Part shown: positions 33,605 to 41,714 of the stretch, piece by piece
Layout: each line of letters opens with the position of its first letter
How positions within the stretch are numbered: the first letter of the stretch is position 1
Program-made: the position numbers and the translations under genes
The notes under the pieces: generated by a model
What the model saw: the letters and a program-made list of their open reading frames with translations, nothing else
Told to the model about the DNA's origin: nothing
The model's database searches: none
Source of the DNA: Candidatus Accumulibacter regalis
GTDB taxonomy: Bacteria; Pseudomonadota; Gammaproteobacteria; Burkholderiales; Rhodocyclaceae
Length of the DNA stretch: 64,000 bases
Assembly (NCBI GenBank): GCA_000585075.1
Contig: JEMY01000034.1
Span: 62,564 to 126,563, forward strand
Direction: 5' to 3'

Positions 33605-34020
33605 TGACGGCCGACGACATTCTCGCTGCCGCGCGGCAGTGCCTCGGCACGCCGTTTCGCCACCAGGGGCGGCTGCTCGGTTCTGGTCTGGACTGTGCCG
33701 GAGTGGCGATCCACGTCGCACGCCAGATCGGCGTCGGGCATCTCGACGTTTCCGGTTACGGGCGCACGCCGGCCAGCGGCCAGTTGGAGCACTCGCTCGA
33801 TAGCCAGCCATGTCTGGAGCGCGTCGCAATGGTCGACGACCGGCTTCCCGGTGATCTGCTCTTGATGCGCTTTGCGGGCGACCCGCAGCATCTCGCGATT
33901 ACCGCCGGCGACACCCTCATCCACGCCTACGAATCGGTAGGCCAGTGCTGCGAGCACCGGCTGTCGAGACTGTGGGCGGCGCGCATCGTGCAGGTCTATC
34001 GCTTCCGGGGGATCGAATGA
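33604..34020 (+). CDS. NlpC/P60-family phage cell-wall peptidase
   Basis: 138 residues, ATG at 33604. Catalytic Cys in the motif GSGLDCAGVAIHVARQIG, His in DPQHLAITAGDTLIHAYES. The GTPFRHQGR start is typical of the family. In this tail cluster the protein opens the peptidoglycan for DNA entry. Intact length. Coupled to the following gene by ATGA. Confidence 0.87.
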   Translation: MTADDILAAARQCLGTPFRHQGRLLGSGLDCAGVAIHVARQIGVGHLDVSGYGRTPASGQLEHSLDSQPCLERVAMVDDRLPGDLLLMRFAGDPQHLAITAGDTLIHAYESVGQCCEHRLSRLWAARIVQVYRFRGIE

Positions 34021-37000
34021 GCAGCGGCGGGCAGGTGGTTGGCGGACTCGTCGGGGCGGTGGCCGGCTTCTTCCTCGCCGGCGGCAGCCCAAGCGGCGCG
34101 CTGTACGGTGCGCAAATCGGAATGACGCTCGGCGGCTACCTCGATCCGCCCAAAGGGCCGACCGTCAATGGCCCGCGGCTCAACGACCTGTCAGTCCAGA
34201 CCAGCACCTACGGTGCGGTCATCCCGCGCGTCTACGGCACGGTGACGGTCAACGGCAACGTTTTCTGGCTGGAGAACAACCGGCTGAAGGAAACGGTCAC
34301 CCGCAAGAAGTCCGGTGGCAAGGGCGGCGGAGGCAAGACGACCACGCGCACCTACACCTACTCGGCGACCTTTGCTGTCGGCCTGTGCCAGGGGCCGATC
34401 GTCGGCGTGCGCCGCATCTGGGTCGGACCGGATCTGATCTACGACGCGGGATCTTCGGACCCCGATACGCTCGCGGCGAGCAACGCGGCGGCCAGCGGTT
34501 TCCAGGTCTACCTCGGCACCGACAACCAGGCGGCGGATGCGCGCATGCAGGCGACGCTCGGTGTGGCCAATACGCCGGCCTGGCGCGGGCTCGCCTACCT
34601 CGTGTTCTACGACCTGGCTTTGGAGCGCTACGCCAACAGTCTGGCCGGTGCGCAGGTCAAGGTCGAGTTGGTCGAGCAAGGCGTGGTCGGCGGGCCTGCC
34701 GACGTGAGCTTCTTTTCTCTGCCGAGTTTGACGTCGCACTCGGGGCCCTTGTGGGATGGGGTTGATTGGTACGGCGTGATCTTGCTCAACACCTCAACCG
34801 CGAGGATGGTGACATCGCCGGACATGGTGTCGTGGACTCAAATCGCCACCATGCCCGCGCGGTCATGGTCCCGGATTCTCTATCACCAGGGGGTGTACAT
34901 CGCCAGCGCGCCGACGACACCTTCGTTCTCTGGCGCAGGCGTCGCCACCTCAAGCGACAAGGTGAACTGGGTGGTTCGCTGGAGTGGGTCATTCGGCCGC
35001 TGGACTTTGAAATGGATCGTTCCTGGCAACGGCGGCGTTTTATTCATTGAGGGTCAACAAGGAACGGATGGCAACAGCGCTGCTGGAACACGTTCAGTCC
35101 TTCTGGATGTCAATTTCGCGCTCGTGAACTACGGCTGGATTGTTCCGAACTTCGATTGTGCCAATTCGCAACCGTGCCATAACGGCGCGGTATTCATCGT
35201 CGGAGGGAATGTGGGGGCCGTGCCGCGGCTCTTCATATCCACCACAGGCGTGGGTACTTGGTCGGAACAAGCCGTCCCGGCTGGCGTTTCCCACATCTAC
35301 GGGATCTGTGCCTTCGGATCATCGTCGTTGCTGATGGCGGCATTTGAGCAGAGCACCAATACGGGCAAAGTGGCCGTATCGACCGACTCGGGTGTCAGCT
35401 GGAGTGCATGGGTCAATCTGCCGCCTTGTCTCGGGGTGGGCGGATGGCGAAATCCGAACTGGAACGGCGCTGAATTCTTCCTCTGCGAACACGGCACCTC
35501 GCAATGGGCGACGAGCCCGGACGGCGTGAACTGGGAGGCGCACACGACAACCGTCGGCCTGCCGACCCACCGGCCGGACTCGTTCCAGAAAGGCTGGAAC
35601 GGGTCGGCCTGGGGCTCCTTCAGCCACGAAGTCGGTGGGGCATTTCTGTTCACCTCGGCGACCAGCGGCATCACGCCGACCGATACGTCGTTGGGCGCCA
35701 TCGTTTCCGCCGAGTGTCTGAAATCGGCCCTGCTGAGCAGCAGCGACATCGATGTTGCGTCGCTGACTCAATCGGTGCGCGGTTACCGCGTGGGCAGCAT
35801 CGGCGCGATCCGGGCGGCGCTTGAACCGCTGCAGGCGGCCTGGCCGTTCGACGTGGTTCAGCACGGGTATGTGATCCGCTTTGTTGCCCGCGGAGGGGCG
35901 CCGGTCGTCACGATTCCCGCGGCGGACCTGGACGCGCGGGGCGCAGGCGACGAGCCGGGGGTGCAGATCACGACCAGTCGGGAGATGGATTCGCAGCTTC
36001 CGCGCCGGGTCACGGTGCAGCATCTGGATTACGACCGGGAGTACAACGCCGGCACGCAGTACGCAGAACGTCTCAATACGGCGGCGATCAACGCCCTGGT
36101 GGTGGATCTGCCGATCGTGCTGACGGCGACCGAGGCGGCCGGCAAGGCGGAAGTGCTGCTCTACCTGTACTGGCTGGAACGTTACGACGTTTCCGTCACC
36201 CTGCCACCGACGTACAACCCACTCGAACCGGGCGACGTGGTGACGCTGGTCACGCCCGAGGGTGACGTCAGCCTGCGCCTGACGGCGATCCATTACACCA
36301 GCGACGCGCGGATTGAGTGCCAGGCGAAATACGCCCGCGCGGCGATCTACACGCCGACTGCGGTCGGGGCCTCGCCGGCGGTCATCGGGACGACGACGGT
36401 CACGCCGATTGGCGCCTCGGTGTATGTGCTGATGGACGTGCCGATGATCAGCGCGGCACAGTCCGGCCCGTCGTTCCTGGTGGCGATGACCGGCACACTG
36501 GCGGGGTGGCGAGGCGGCGTGCTGATGCAGTCGACCGATGCCGGCAGCACCTGGACGACTCTGCAGGACTTCGGGCCACCGGGCTCGGCGCTGGGGATCT
36601 GCACGAATAGCATCGGCGAGGTCGAGCCGCGGATGATCGACAACGCCAGCCTGCTTAATGTGACCTTGACGCAAGGCGCGCTCGACAGCGTGACACAACT
36701 CGCCCTGCTCGGCGGCGCGAACCACTTCGCGTACGGGGCGGACGGGCGCTGGGAGATCATCGCGGCGCAGACTTGTACGCTGGTGAGCGGCACGAGCTAT
36801 GTGCTGCAGAACCTGCTGCGCGGGCGGTTCGGCAGCGAATGGGCGATGGGGCTGCACGCGGTCGGTGATGCGCTGGTGCTGCTCGACACCGCCGATGTCG
36901 CAGCGATCGCGACGAGCTCCGGGGCGATCGGCCTGTCGTACCTGTATCGCGGCGTGACCGTCGATCGGGACATCAGCACCGACGCCAACCGGGCCTTTGC

Positions 37001-37361
37001 GTACCAGGGGATCAATCTCAAGCCGCTGTCGCCGATCGCGCTGACCGGAAACCGGGACCATTCGAGCAATGATTGGTCGTTGTCCTGGATTCGGCGCACG
37101 CGCGACGGCGGCGAGTGGCGGGACCACGTCGATGCGTCGCTCGCCGAGGCATCCGAGTCGTATGCCATCGACGTTTACGCCGACGGCAGCTATGCGACGG
37201 TCAAGCGGACGATCACGGCGAGCGCTCCGTCCTGCGTCTACACCAGCATCGACCAGGTCAGCGACTTCGGCGCCAACCAGGCGACGCTGTATCTCAAGCT
37301 CACTCAGATCTCGGCCACCGTTGGTCGGGGATATCCGCTCACCACGTCCATCACGAGGTAG
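34017..37361 (+). CDS. Phage host-specificity/tail tip protein with a BNR-like insertion
   Basis: 1114 residues. The N-terminus (GGLVGAVAGFFLAGGSPSGA, PRVYGTVTVNGNVFWLENNR) and the part after residue about 560 (ALEPLQAAWPFDVVQHGYVI, then LPRRVTVQHLDYDREYNAGT, YDVSVTLPPTYNPLEPGDVV) are the usual tail-tip ('GTA host specificity') protein. Between about residues 230 and 550 lies an insertion with repeated motifs such as TSPDMVSWTQIATM, TSSDKVNWVVRW, STDSGVSWSAW and TSPDGVNWEAH. These S-x-D-G-x-x-W units are sialidase/BNR beta-propeller blades and probably bind a surface glycan. Intact frame. Confidence 0.88.
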   Translation: MSSGGQVVGGLVGAVAGFFLAGGSPSGALYGAQIGMTLGGYLDPPKGPTVNGPRLNDLSVQTSTYGAVIPRVYGTVTVNGNVFWLENNRLKETVTRKKSGGKGGGGKTTTRTYTYSATFAVGLCQGPIVGVRRIWVGPDLIYDAGSSDPDTLAASNAAASGFQVYLGTDNQAADARMQATLGVANTPAWRGLAYLVFYDLALERYANSLAGAQVKVELVEQGVVGGPADVSFFSLPSLTSHSGPLWDGVDWYGVILLNTSTARMVTSPDMVSWTQIATMPARSWSRILYHQGVYIASAPTTPSFSGAGVATSSDKVNWVVRWSGSFGRWTLKWIVPGNGGVLFIEGQQGTDGNSAAGTRSVLLDVNFALVNYGWIVPNFDCANSQPCHNGAVFIVGGNVGAVPRLFISTTGVGTWSEQAVPAGVSHIYGICAFGSSSLLMAAFEQSTNTGKVAVSTDSGVSWSAWVNLPPCLGVGGWRNPNWNGAEFFLCEHGTSQWATSPDGVNWEAHTTTVGLPTHRPDSFQKGWNGSAWGSFSHEVGGAFLFTSATSGITPTDTSLGAIVSAECLKSALLSSSDIDVASLTQSVRGYRVGSIGAIRAALEPLQAAWPFDVVQHGYVIRFVARGGAPVVTIPAADLDARGAGDEPGVQITTSREMDSQLPRRVTVQHLDYDREYNAGTQYAERLNTAAINALVVDLPIVLTATEAAGKAEVLLYLYWLERYDVSVTLPPTYNPLEPGDVVTLVTPEGDVSLRLTAIHYTSDARIECQAKYARAAIYTPTAVGASPAVIGTTTVTPIGASVYVLMDVPMISAAQSGPSFLVAMTGTLAGWRGGVLMQSTDAGSTWTTLQDFGPPGSALGICTNSIGEVEPRMIDNASLLNVTLTQGALDSVTQLALLGGANHFAYGADGRWEIIAAQTCTLVSGTSYVLQNLLRGRFGSEWAMGLHAVGDALVLLDTADVAAIATSSGAIGLSYLYRGVTVDRDISTDANRAFAYQGINLKPLSPIALTGNRDHSSNDWSLSWIRRTRDGGEWRDHVDASLAEASESYAIDVYADGSYATVKRTITASAPSCVYTSIDQVSDFGANQATLYLKLTQISATVGRGYPLTTSITR

Positions 37362-37364
37362 ACC

Positions 37365-38021
37365 ATGGCCAGCAGCACCACCCATCTGGATCTCATCGCG
37401 CAATCGCAGTCCTCCAAGGAAGTGACGGCCAACGCGCTGTTCGATGCCGGCAGCCCGGCGACTCTGTTCGGGCGGCGCGCCAGCTTGTGCTCCGGCCTCA
37501 ACTGGTTCTACTACGGCGGCGTCATGATGGTCGATGGCGTGCTGACCGCGATTGCCAACAACACGGCGGCGCTGGTACTTTCGCCGAGCACGACGAATTA
37601 CATCGAGGCGACGCGCGCGGGCGTGGTGTCGAGGAATACCGTGGGCTTCACCGGCGGATCGATTCCGCTCTACACCGCCGTCACCGGCACCGCCACGGTC
37701 ACGAGCGACACCGATCAGCGCGCGTGGGTCGCGCCGGCGTACCTGCCCGGCAGGGCGAGTGTCGCGGTGACAGCGGCTGACGTAACGCTGACGGCAGCGG
37801 ACGCGCGATGTCGCTACCTGACCACTACCGGCGTGCTCACGGGCAACCGCAGCGTGATCGTTCCGGATAGCTGGGAGGGCATCGTCTACTGCAGCAACAG
37901 CGGTGCGTTTGCGATGACGTTCAAGACAGCAGCGGGAAGCGGCGTGGTGGTGGCGCAGGGAAAACGTGCGCTGCTGCTGGCCGATGGGACCAATGTCGTT
38001 CGCGTGACGCCGGATACATAA
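37365..38021 (+). CDS. Phage tail-associated protein
   Basis: 218 residues, ATG at 37365, three bases past the previous stop. Begins TTHLDLIAQSQSSKEVTANA, a start seen in DUF2793-like phage proteins, continues ASLCSGLNWFYYGG and ends with a beta-rich module (ADARCRYLTTTGVLTGNRSV, SGVVVAQGKRALLLADGTNV) that resembles a small tail-fibre head. It is probably part of the adhesion apparatus. No chaperone follows. Confidence 0.7.
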   Translation: MASSTTHLDLIAQSQSSKEVTANALFDAGSPATLFGRRASLCSGLNWFYYGGVMMVDGVLTAIANNTAALVLSPSTTNYIEATRAGVVSRNTVGFTGGSIPLYTAVTGTATVTSDTDQRAWVAPAYLPGRASVAVTAADVTLTAADARCRYLTTTGVLTGNRSVIVPDSWEGIVYCSNSGAFAMTFKTAAGSGVVVAQGKRALLLADGTNVVRVTPDT

Positions 38022-38091
38022 TTTTCGTCGCGCCGGTCGATACCGGCCATGCACGATGCACCACCTTGAATACACCCCGTTTCATCACCCG

Positions 38092-38126
38092 ACCGCCGAA
38101 GGCTAACGCCTTTGGCGGTCTTCTTT
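38092..38126 (+). terminator. Terminator after the tail cluster
   Basis: ACCGCCGAAGGC pairs with GCCTTTGGCGGT (one G-T) around TAAC, followed by CTTCTTT. It lies between the tail gene and the holin-like gene. Confidence 0.75.
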
Positions 38127-38142
38127 GCATTGGAGAAACATC

Positions 38143-38517
38143 GTGCCGGAACCAACCAGTAGTGGCGTCGCCGGGGCTGCGGCATTCAAGGCCGCCGGAG
38201 GTGCGGCGGCAGGCGGAGCACTGCTGTCGGCCATCGTCGTGATGCTGATGACGCCGCCGCGCTCGACGCGCGAGTGGGCGGTGGGATTGATCAGCACCGT
38301 CGTCACCGGAATCGGCGGCGGTGCGATCGCCGTCCAGTATTTCCGGTTGCAGGAGTGGGTGGATTCGGTGACCGGCCTCGTAGCGCTCGGCGGCTTGATC
38401 TTCGGCTGCGGCCTACCAGGGTGGGCGATCGTGCGCTGAGTCTTCAACTTCATCGAGAAGAACCGCGATGCCGGAATCGATGAGGTGGCCAAGGAAGTGA
38501 AGGAGGCAAGGGAGTAA
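38143..38517 (+). pseudogene. Holin-like membrane protein with early TGA
   Basis: GTG start at 38143 with GGAG upstream. It has two or three membrane segments (GGALLSAIVVMLMT, WAVGLISTVVTGIGGGAIAV, LVALGGLIFGCGLPGWAIV) and then TGA at 38437-38439. In the same frame it continues VFNFIEKNRDAGIDEVAKEV and ends KEARE at TAA (38515-38517). That continuation matches the basic/acidic cytoplasmic tail that follows the last helix in this holin type, so the TGA looks like a lesion, probably from TGG. A shortened protein of 98 residues could still be made. Confidence 0.65.
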
Positions 38518-38792
38518 ATCTATATTGCGGCGAGTAGCCATTGAGCGAGTCTGGTGGTCCATACCTTGCGACTGCACCGAAGTGACGTTGGCGTTACGTA
38601 CGACTCGAGACCGTTCGGCTGAAATTGGCGACTTTGGTGCTAAGCTCCACTTCATGCCAATCGACTCAAGCCGCCGAGCCGCCGTTCATCTCCCTCTACG
38701 CACGGTGGCGTTAGCAAAGACGTCGCGAGGCCGCTCCCTATCCCGTTTGCTCGTCACACCAGACCTAACCGTCGCACAGCCGAGATCGCGAA

Positions 38793-39488
38793 ATGGCAAA
38801 ATTTCTGAACACCAGTGCTACCAACTACTTCCTCGAAGAACTCATCAAGGGCGCCAAAGACCGGCTCATCCTGATCAGCCCGTTTCTGAAACTCAATGAT
38901 CGCATCAAGGAACTCCTCGCAGACAAGAACCGCTTAAAAATTGACGTACGTATTGTCTATGGCAAGAGTGAACTCCAGCCTGAGGAAATCAACTGGCTGA
39001 AGGGTCTGACCTACATTCGCACGAGTTTCTGCAAGAACCTCCATGCCAAGTGCTACTTGAACGAGGAGCTTTGCATCATCGCCAGCCTCAATCTCTACGA
39101 GTTCAGCCAAGTCAACAACAACGAAATGGGCGTGCTGATTCGCCGCACCGACGACGCCGAGCTCTACAAAGACGCCTACGAGGAAGCGCAACGCATCATT
39201 CGTATCAGCGAAGAGGTTCGCATTTCTCTGGAACGAGTATCGAGTGAGACCGAAAGCAAGACCGAGATGGAGGACACGTCAGCCGAAAAACTGACCACTT
39301 CGAAGCTTGCCAAACGATTGGGAATGAAAACCAACGAGCTTACGGAAAAGTTCGTGCAATCCGGCTTGTTGGAGTCGCGGGAAGGAAAGCATTACCTCAC
39401 TGACAAGGGCAAAGAAGTCGGCGGTGAGTTCCGAATGAGTCCCAAGTTCGGTCCGTTCTTCCTCTGGCCGGATACTCTCCAACCGTGA
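38793..39488 (+). CDS. Phospholipase D-like domain protein
   Basis: 231 residues, ATG at 38793. Residues 1-130 are a single PLD-like module: DRLILISPFLKLNDRIKELL, then NLHAKCYLNEELCIIASLNL, in which the HxK of the HKD motif and the following Asn are kept, and the usual Asp is not evident. The C-terminal part is charged, with a winged-helix-like end (LAKRLGMKTNELTEKFVQSG). The gene has lower GC than the phage genes. Free-standing PLD proteins of this type often accompany restriction loci; here it precedes a type I system. Confidence 0.75.
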   Translation: MAKFLNTSATNYFLEELIKGAKDRLILISPFLKLNDRIKELLADKNRLKIDVRIVYGKSELQPEEINWLKGLTYIRTSFCKNLHAKCYLNEELCIIASLNLYEFSQVNNNEMGVLIRRTDDAELYKDAYEEAQRIIRISEEVRISLERVSSETESKTEMEDTSAEKLTTSKLAKRLGMKTNELTEKFVQSGLLESREGKHYLTDKGKEVGGEFRMSPKFGPFFLWPDTLQP

Positions 39489-39590
39489 CAGCCAACAGGA
39501 ACTGCAAAAAGGCTTTCCGGGCAACGAGGTAGCGGCGGTGGTTGAGGGAGAAGGCAAACTACGCGGCTAATGCGATCACCTTGATGAGGA

Positions 39591-39900
39591 ATGCATATCC
39601 AAGAGGCTCGCCTCGAGCTTGAGCGACGCTCCGAACTTTGGATCCTTAGCGCGGAGTTGGTGGGTTACAAGAGGCGACGCAAAAACGACAATGCAATATT
39701 TTCCGAGCACCTTTCAGTCGAGCAGATCGCCGCGCATCTCGGGGTCGCGGGACTCGATTTATCGATGGATCGACAGTAAAGGCCTTCCGGCGCACAGGCT
39801 TGGGCGGCTGTGGAAGTTCAAGATTTCCGAAGGGGATGGCTGGGTACGTGCCACTTGTGCCGACGACAGAAAAGATCAGCCCGGAGGCGGCAGGCCATGA
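39591..39900 (+). pseudogene. Excisionase-like HTH protein, frameshifted
   Basis: The first frame gives EHLSVEQIAAHLGV and the +1 frame continues SRDSIYRWIDSKGLPAHRLG, RLWKFKISEGDGWVRA and ends DDRKDQPGGGRP. Together they form the well-known 'excisionase family' winged HTH of about 70-80 residues that opens type I restriction loci. One base is missing near GGGGTCGCGGGACTC at 39745. Unless this is a sequence error, the regulator is lost. The start codon of the intact gene is unclear. Confidence 0.75.
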
Positions 39901-39922
39901 ACAATAGATTGGGGGATATCTC

Positions 39923-41560
39923 TTGAGTCAGGAAGGGCAACTCCTCGACCAGAAGTCCTTGCGAGCAGTGACCGGCAAGACGGCAGACTGGAACGAAATC
40001 GCCAAGGATTGCATTGCCTTTGCCAATGCAACGGGCGGTCGGCTACTGCTGGGCATCGAGGACGGGCAGGATGCGCCGCCAGCCGGTCAACAGATCCCCG
40101 CCGACCTGCCCGACACCGTGCGGCGCAAGCTGGCCGAGCGCACCGTCAACCTTGCAGTGCTGGCCGATGTCGTCACCGCCCCCAATGGCGGCCAGTACAT
40201 CGAGTTGCGCGTTCCCCGGGCCATGGCCGTGGCCTCCACCACTGACGGCAGGTATTTCCTGCGCGTGGCCGATCAGAGCAAGCCCGTCACAGGCGACGAC
40301 GTGATGCGACTGGCCAGCGAGCGTTCCGCGCTACCGTGGGATACGCAGACCACCCTGCATTTTCCGCGCGTCGAGGCGGATGCCGCCAAGCGCGACAAGC
40401 TGCTGCAGGCTTTGCGCGCCTCTGAACGTGTCAAAGCCTCTGTCAAGGAAAAGACCGACGACGAGCTGCTCGACCACTATCAGCTCGCGCGGGGGCACGA
40501 CCTCACCAACTTGGGCGTGCTGTGCCTTGGCCGCCAGCATCACCGCGCCCAACTGACCACGGCACCGGTCATCCAGTTCATCAAGTACGACGAGCGCGGC
40601 CAGAAGGTCAACAAGCTGGTGTGGGACGACCACACGCAGAGCCCGATGGAGCTGATCGAGGCAGTCTGGCTGGAGGTGCCGGATTTCCGCGAGCGGTACG
40701 AACTACCCGATGGCCTGTACCGCCAAAACGTGCCCGCCTTCGACGAAATCGTGGTGCGTGAGCTCCTGGTCAACGCACTGGTGCACCGCCCCTACACCCA
40801 GCGCGGCGACATCTTCCTGAATCTGCACCCGGACCGACTGGAGGTGGTCAACCCCGGCCCGCTGCCACTGGGTGTCACGCCGCAGAACGTGCTGCACACC
40901 ACCGTGCGCCGAAACGAGCACCTGGCCCGTCTGTTCCACGACCTGAAGCTGATGGAACGTGAAGGCAGTGGCTTCGACAAGATCTTCGAGGTGCTGCTGT
41001 CGCAAGGCCGCCCCGCACCGGAGCTGATCGAAACGCACGATCGCGTGCAGGTCACCGTACGCCGCCGCATCCTGAAGCCCGAGGTCATCGACTTCATCGC
41101 CAAGGCAGATCAGACCTACCAGCTCGCCCAGCGCGAGCGTATCGCTCTGGGCCTGCTGGCCCAGCACGACGCACTGACCGCCCGCGAGCTGGCAACCACC
41201 CTCGAACTGCCATCGGTCGAAGCACTCCAGCCCTGGCTCAAGCGCCTGCTGGACTGGCATCTGGTGCAGAGCGCCGGCCGCACCCAGGCCACGCGCTATT
41301 TTGTTGATTCAGGCCTGCTGCGCAGCCTCAAGTTCACCGGCGAGACCACTCTCAAGCGCATCGAGCCGCATCGTTTGGCGGCGCTGGTGCTTGAAGACCT
41401 GCAGCGTTACCCCGAATCCGCAATCAGCGACATCCATAGACGCGTTGGCGGGGAGATCCACCCCAAGCAAGTCAAACGCGCGCTGGAAGACTTGATCGGG
41501 CGGGGGGCGGTGCGCTTCGAAGGCAACTACCGCTGGCGGCGGTACTGGGCGGTGTCATGA
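39923..41560 (+). CDS. AlbA_2/Schlafen-type ATP-binding protein
   Basis: 545 residues, TTG start at 39923 following GGGGGATAT. N-terminal AlbA_2 domain: ADWNEIAKDCIAFANATGGR, LLLGIEDGQ, and a conserved RYFLRVADQSKPVTG. The middle has the HATPase-like C-terminal part found in RecG-type/Slfn regulators (RELLVNALVHRPYTQRGDIF, LMEREGSGFDKIFE). The C-terminus is two winged helices. Such genes are frequent between the HTH gene and hsdR in type I loci. It may sense nucleic acid or regulate the locus; not a helicase. Confidence 0.82.
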   Translation: MSQEGQLLDQKSLRAVTGKTADWNEIAKDCIAFANATGGRLLLGIEDGQDAPPAGQQIPADLPDTVRRKLAERTVNLAVLADVVTAPNGGQYIELRVPRAMAVASTTDGRYFLRVADQSKPVTGDDVMRLASERSALPWDTQTTLHFPRVEADAAKRDKLLQALRASERVKASVKEKTDDELLDHYQLARGHDLTNLGVLCLGRQHHRAQLTTAPVIQFIKYDERGQKVNKLVWDDHTQSPMELIEAVWLEVPDFRERYELPDGLYRQNVPAFDEIVVRELLVNALVHRPYTQRGDIFLNLHPDRLEVVNPGPLPLGVTPQNVLHTTVRRNEHLARLFHDLKLMEREGSGFDKIFEVLLSQGRPAPELIETHDRVQVTVRRRILKPEVIDFIAKADQTYQLAQRERIALGLLAQHDALTARELATTLELPSVEALQPWLKRLLDWHLVQSAGRTQATRYFVDSGLLRSLKFTGETTLKRIEPHRLAALVLEDLQRYPESAISDIHRRVGGEIHPKQVKRALEDLIGRGAVRFEGNYRWRRYWAVS

Positions 41561-41561
41561 A

Positions 41562-41612
41562 CCGGCTATCGGACAACTTGCGCCATATCGGCGATAGCTG
41601 GGCGATAGCCGG
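41562..41612. repeat. Inverted repeat upstream of hsdR
   Basis: CCGGCTATCG at 41562-41571 and its exact complement CGATAGCCGG at 41603-41612. GGCGATAG also occurs at 41590 and 41601, with GGGCGATA at 41614 and near 41688. Possible operator for the restriction gene. Confidence 0.55.
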
Positions 41613-41714
41613 TGGGCGATACGCCGGCGCTGGCTCCATCAATCAAAGAGTTGTATTGCCCTTGCACCGTGCGTCGTGGGCGATAGACCCGTACGGGGTG
41701 CAGGAGGAACACTC

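Larger units (their letters stand above)
14403..38517 (+). mobile_element. Decayed prophage (HK97-fold siphovirus/GTA-like)
   Basis: Gene order is early or nucleic-acid genes (RuvC-like, DUF6362-like, two methyltransferases, HNH), then TerS, TerL, portal, S49 protease, capsid, tape-measure end, DUF2460-, DUF2163- and NlpC/P60-like genes, a host-specificity protein, a small tail-associated gene and a holin-like gene. Head-completion and tail-tube genes are absent, capsid and holin carry stops, and no lysin or spanin is seen. Cargo genes are inserted on the minus strand. The left limit is the breakpoint with the serine recombinase. Confidence 0.75.

Noticed and set aside
35319..38075. 918-residue open frame on the minus strand across the tail genes
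   Set aside because: It is opposite the host-specificity and tail genes, which have clear family motifs. High-GC codon bias leaves the antisense frame open; the product is Arg/Gln/His-rich without domains.
30372..38517. TGA read as tryptophan (recoded phage)
   Set aside because: Both premature TGA codons fall at likely Trp sites, but other genes of the prophage end with TGA in tight overlaps with the next start. Recoding would fuse them, so point mutation or sequence error is more likely.
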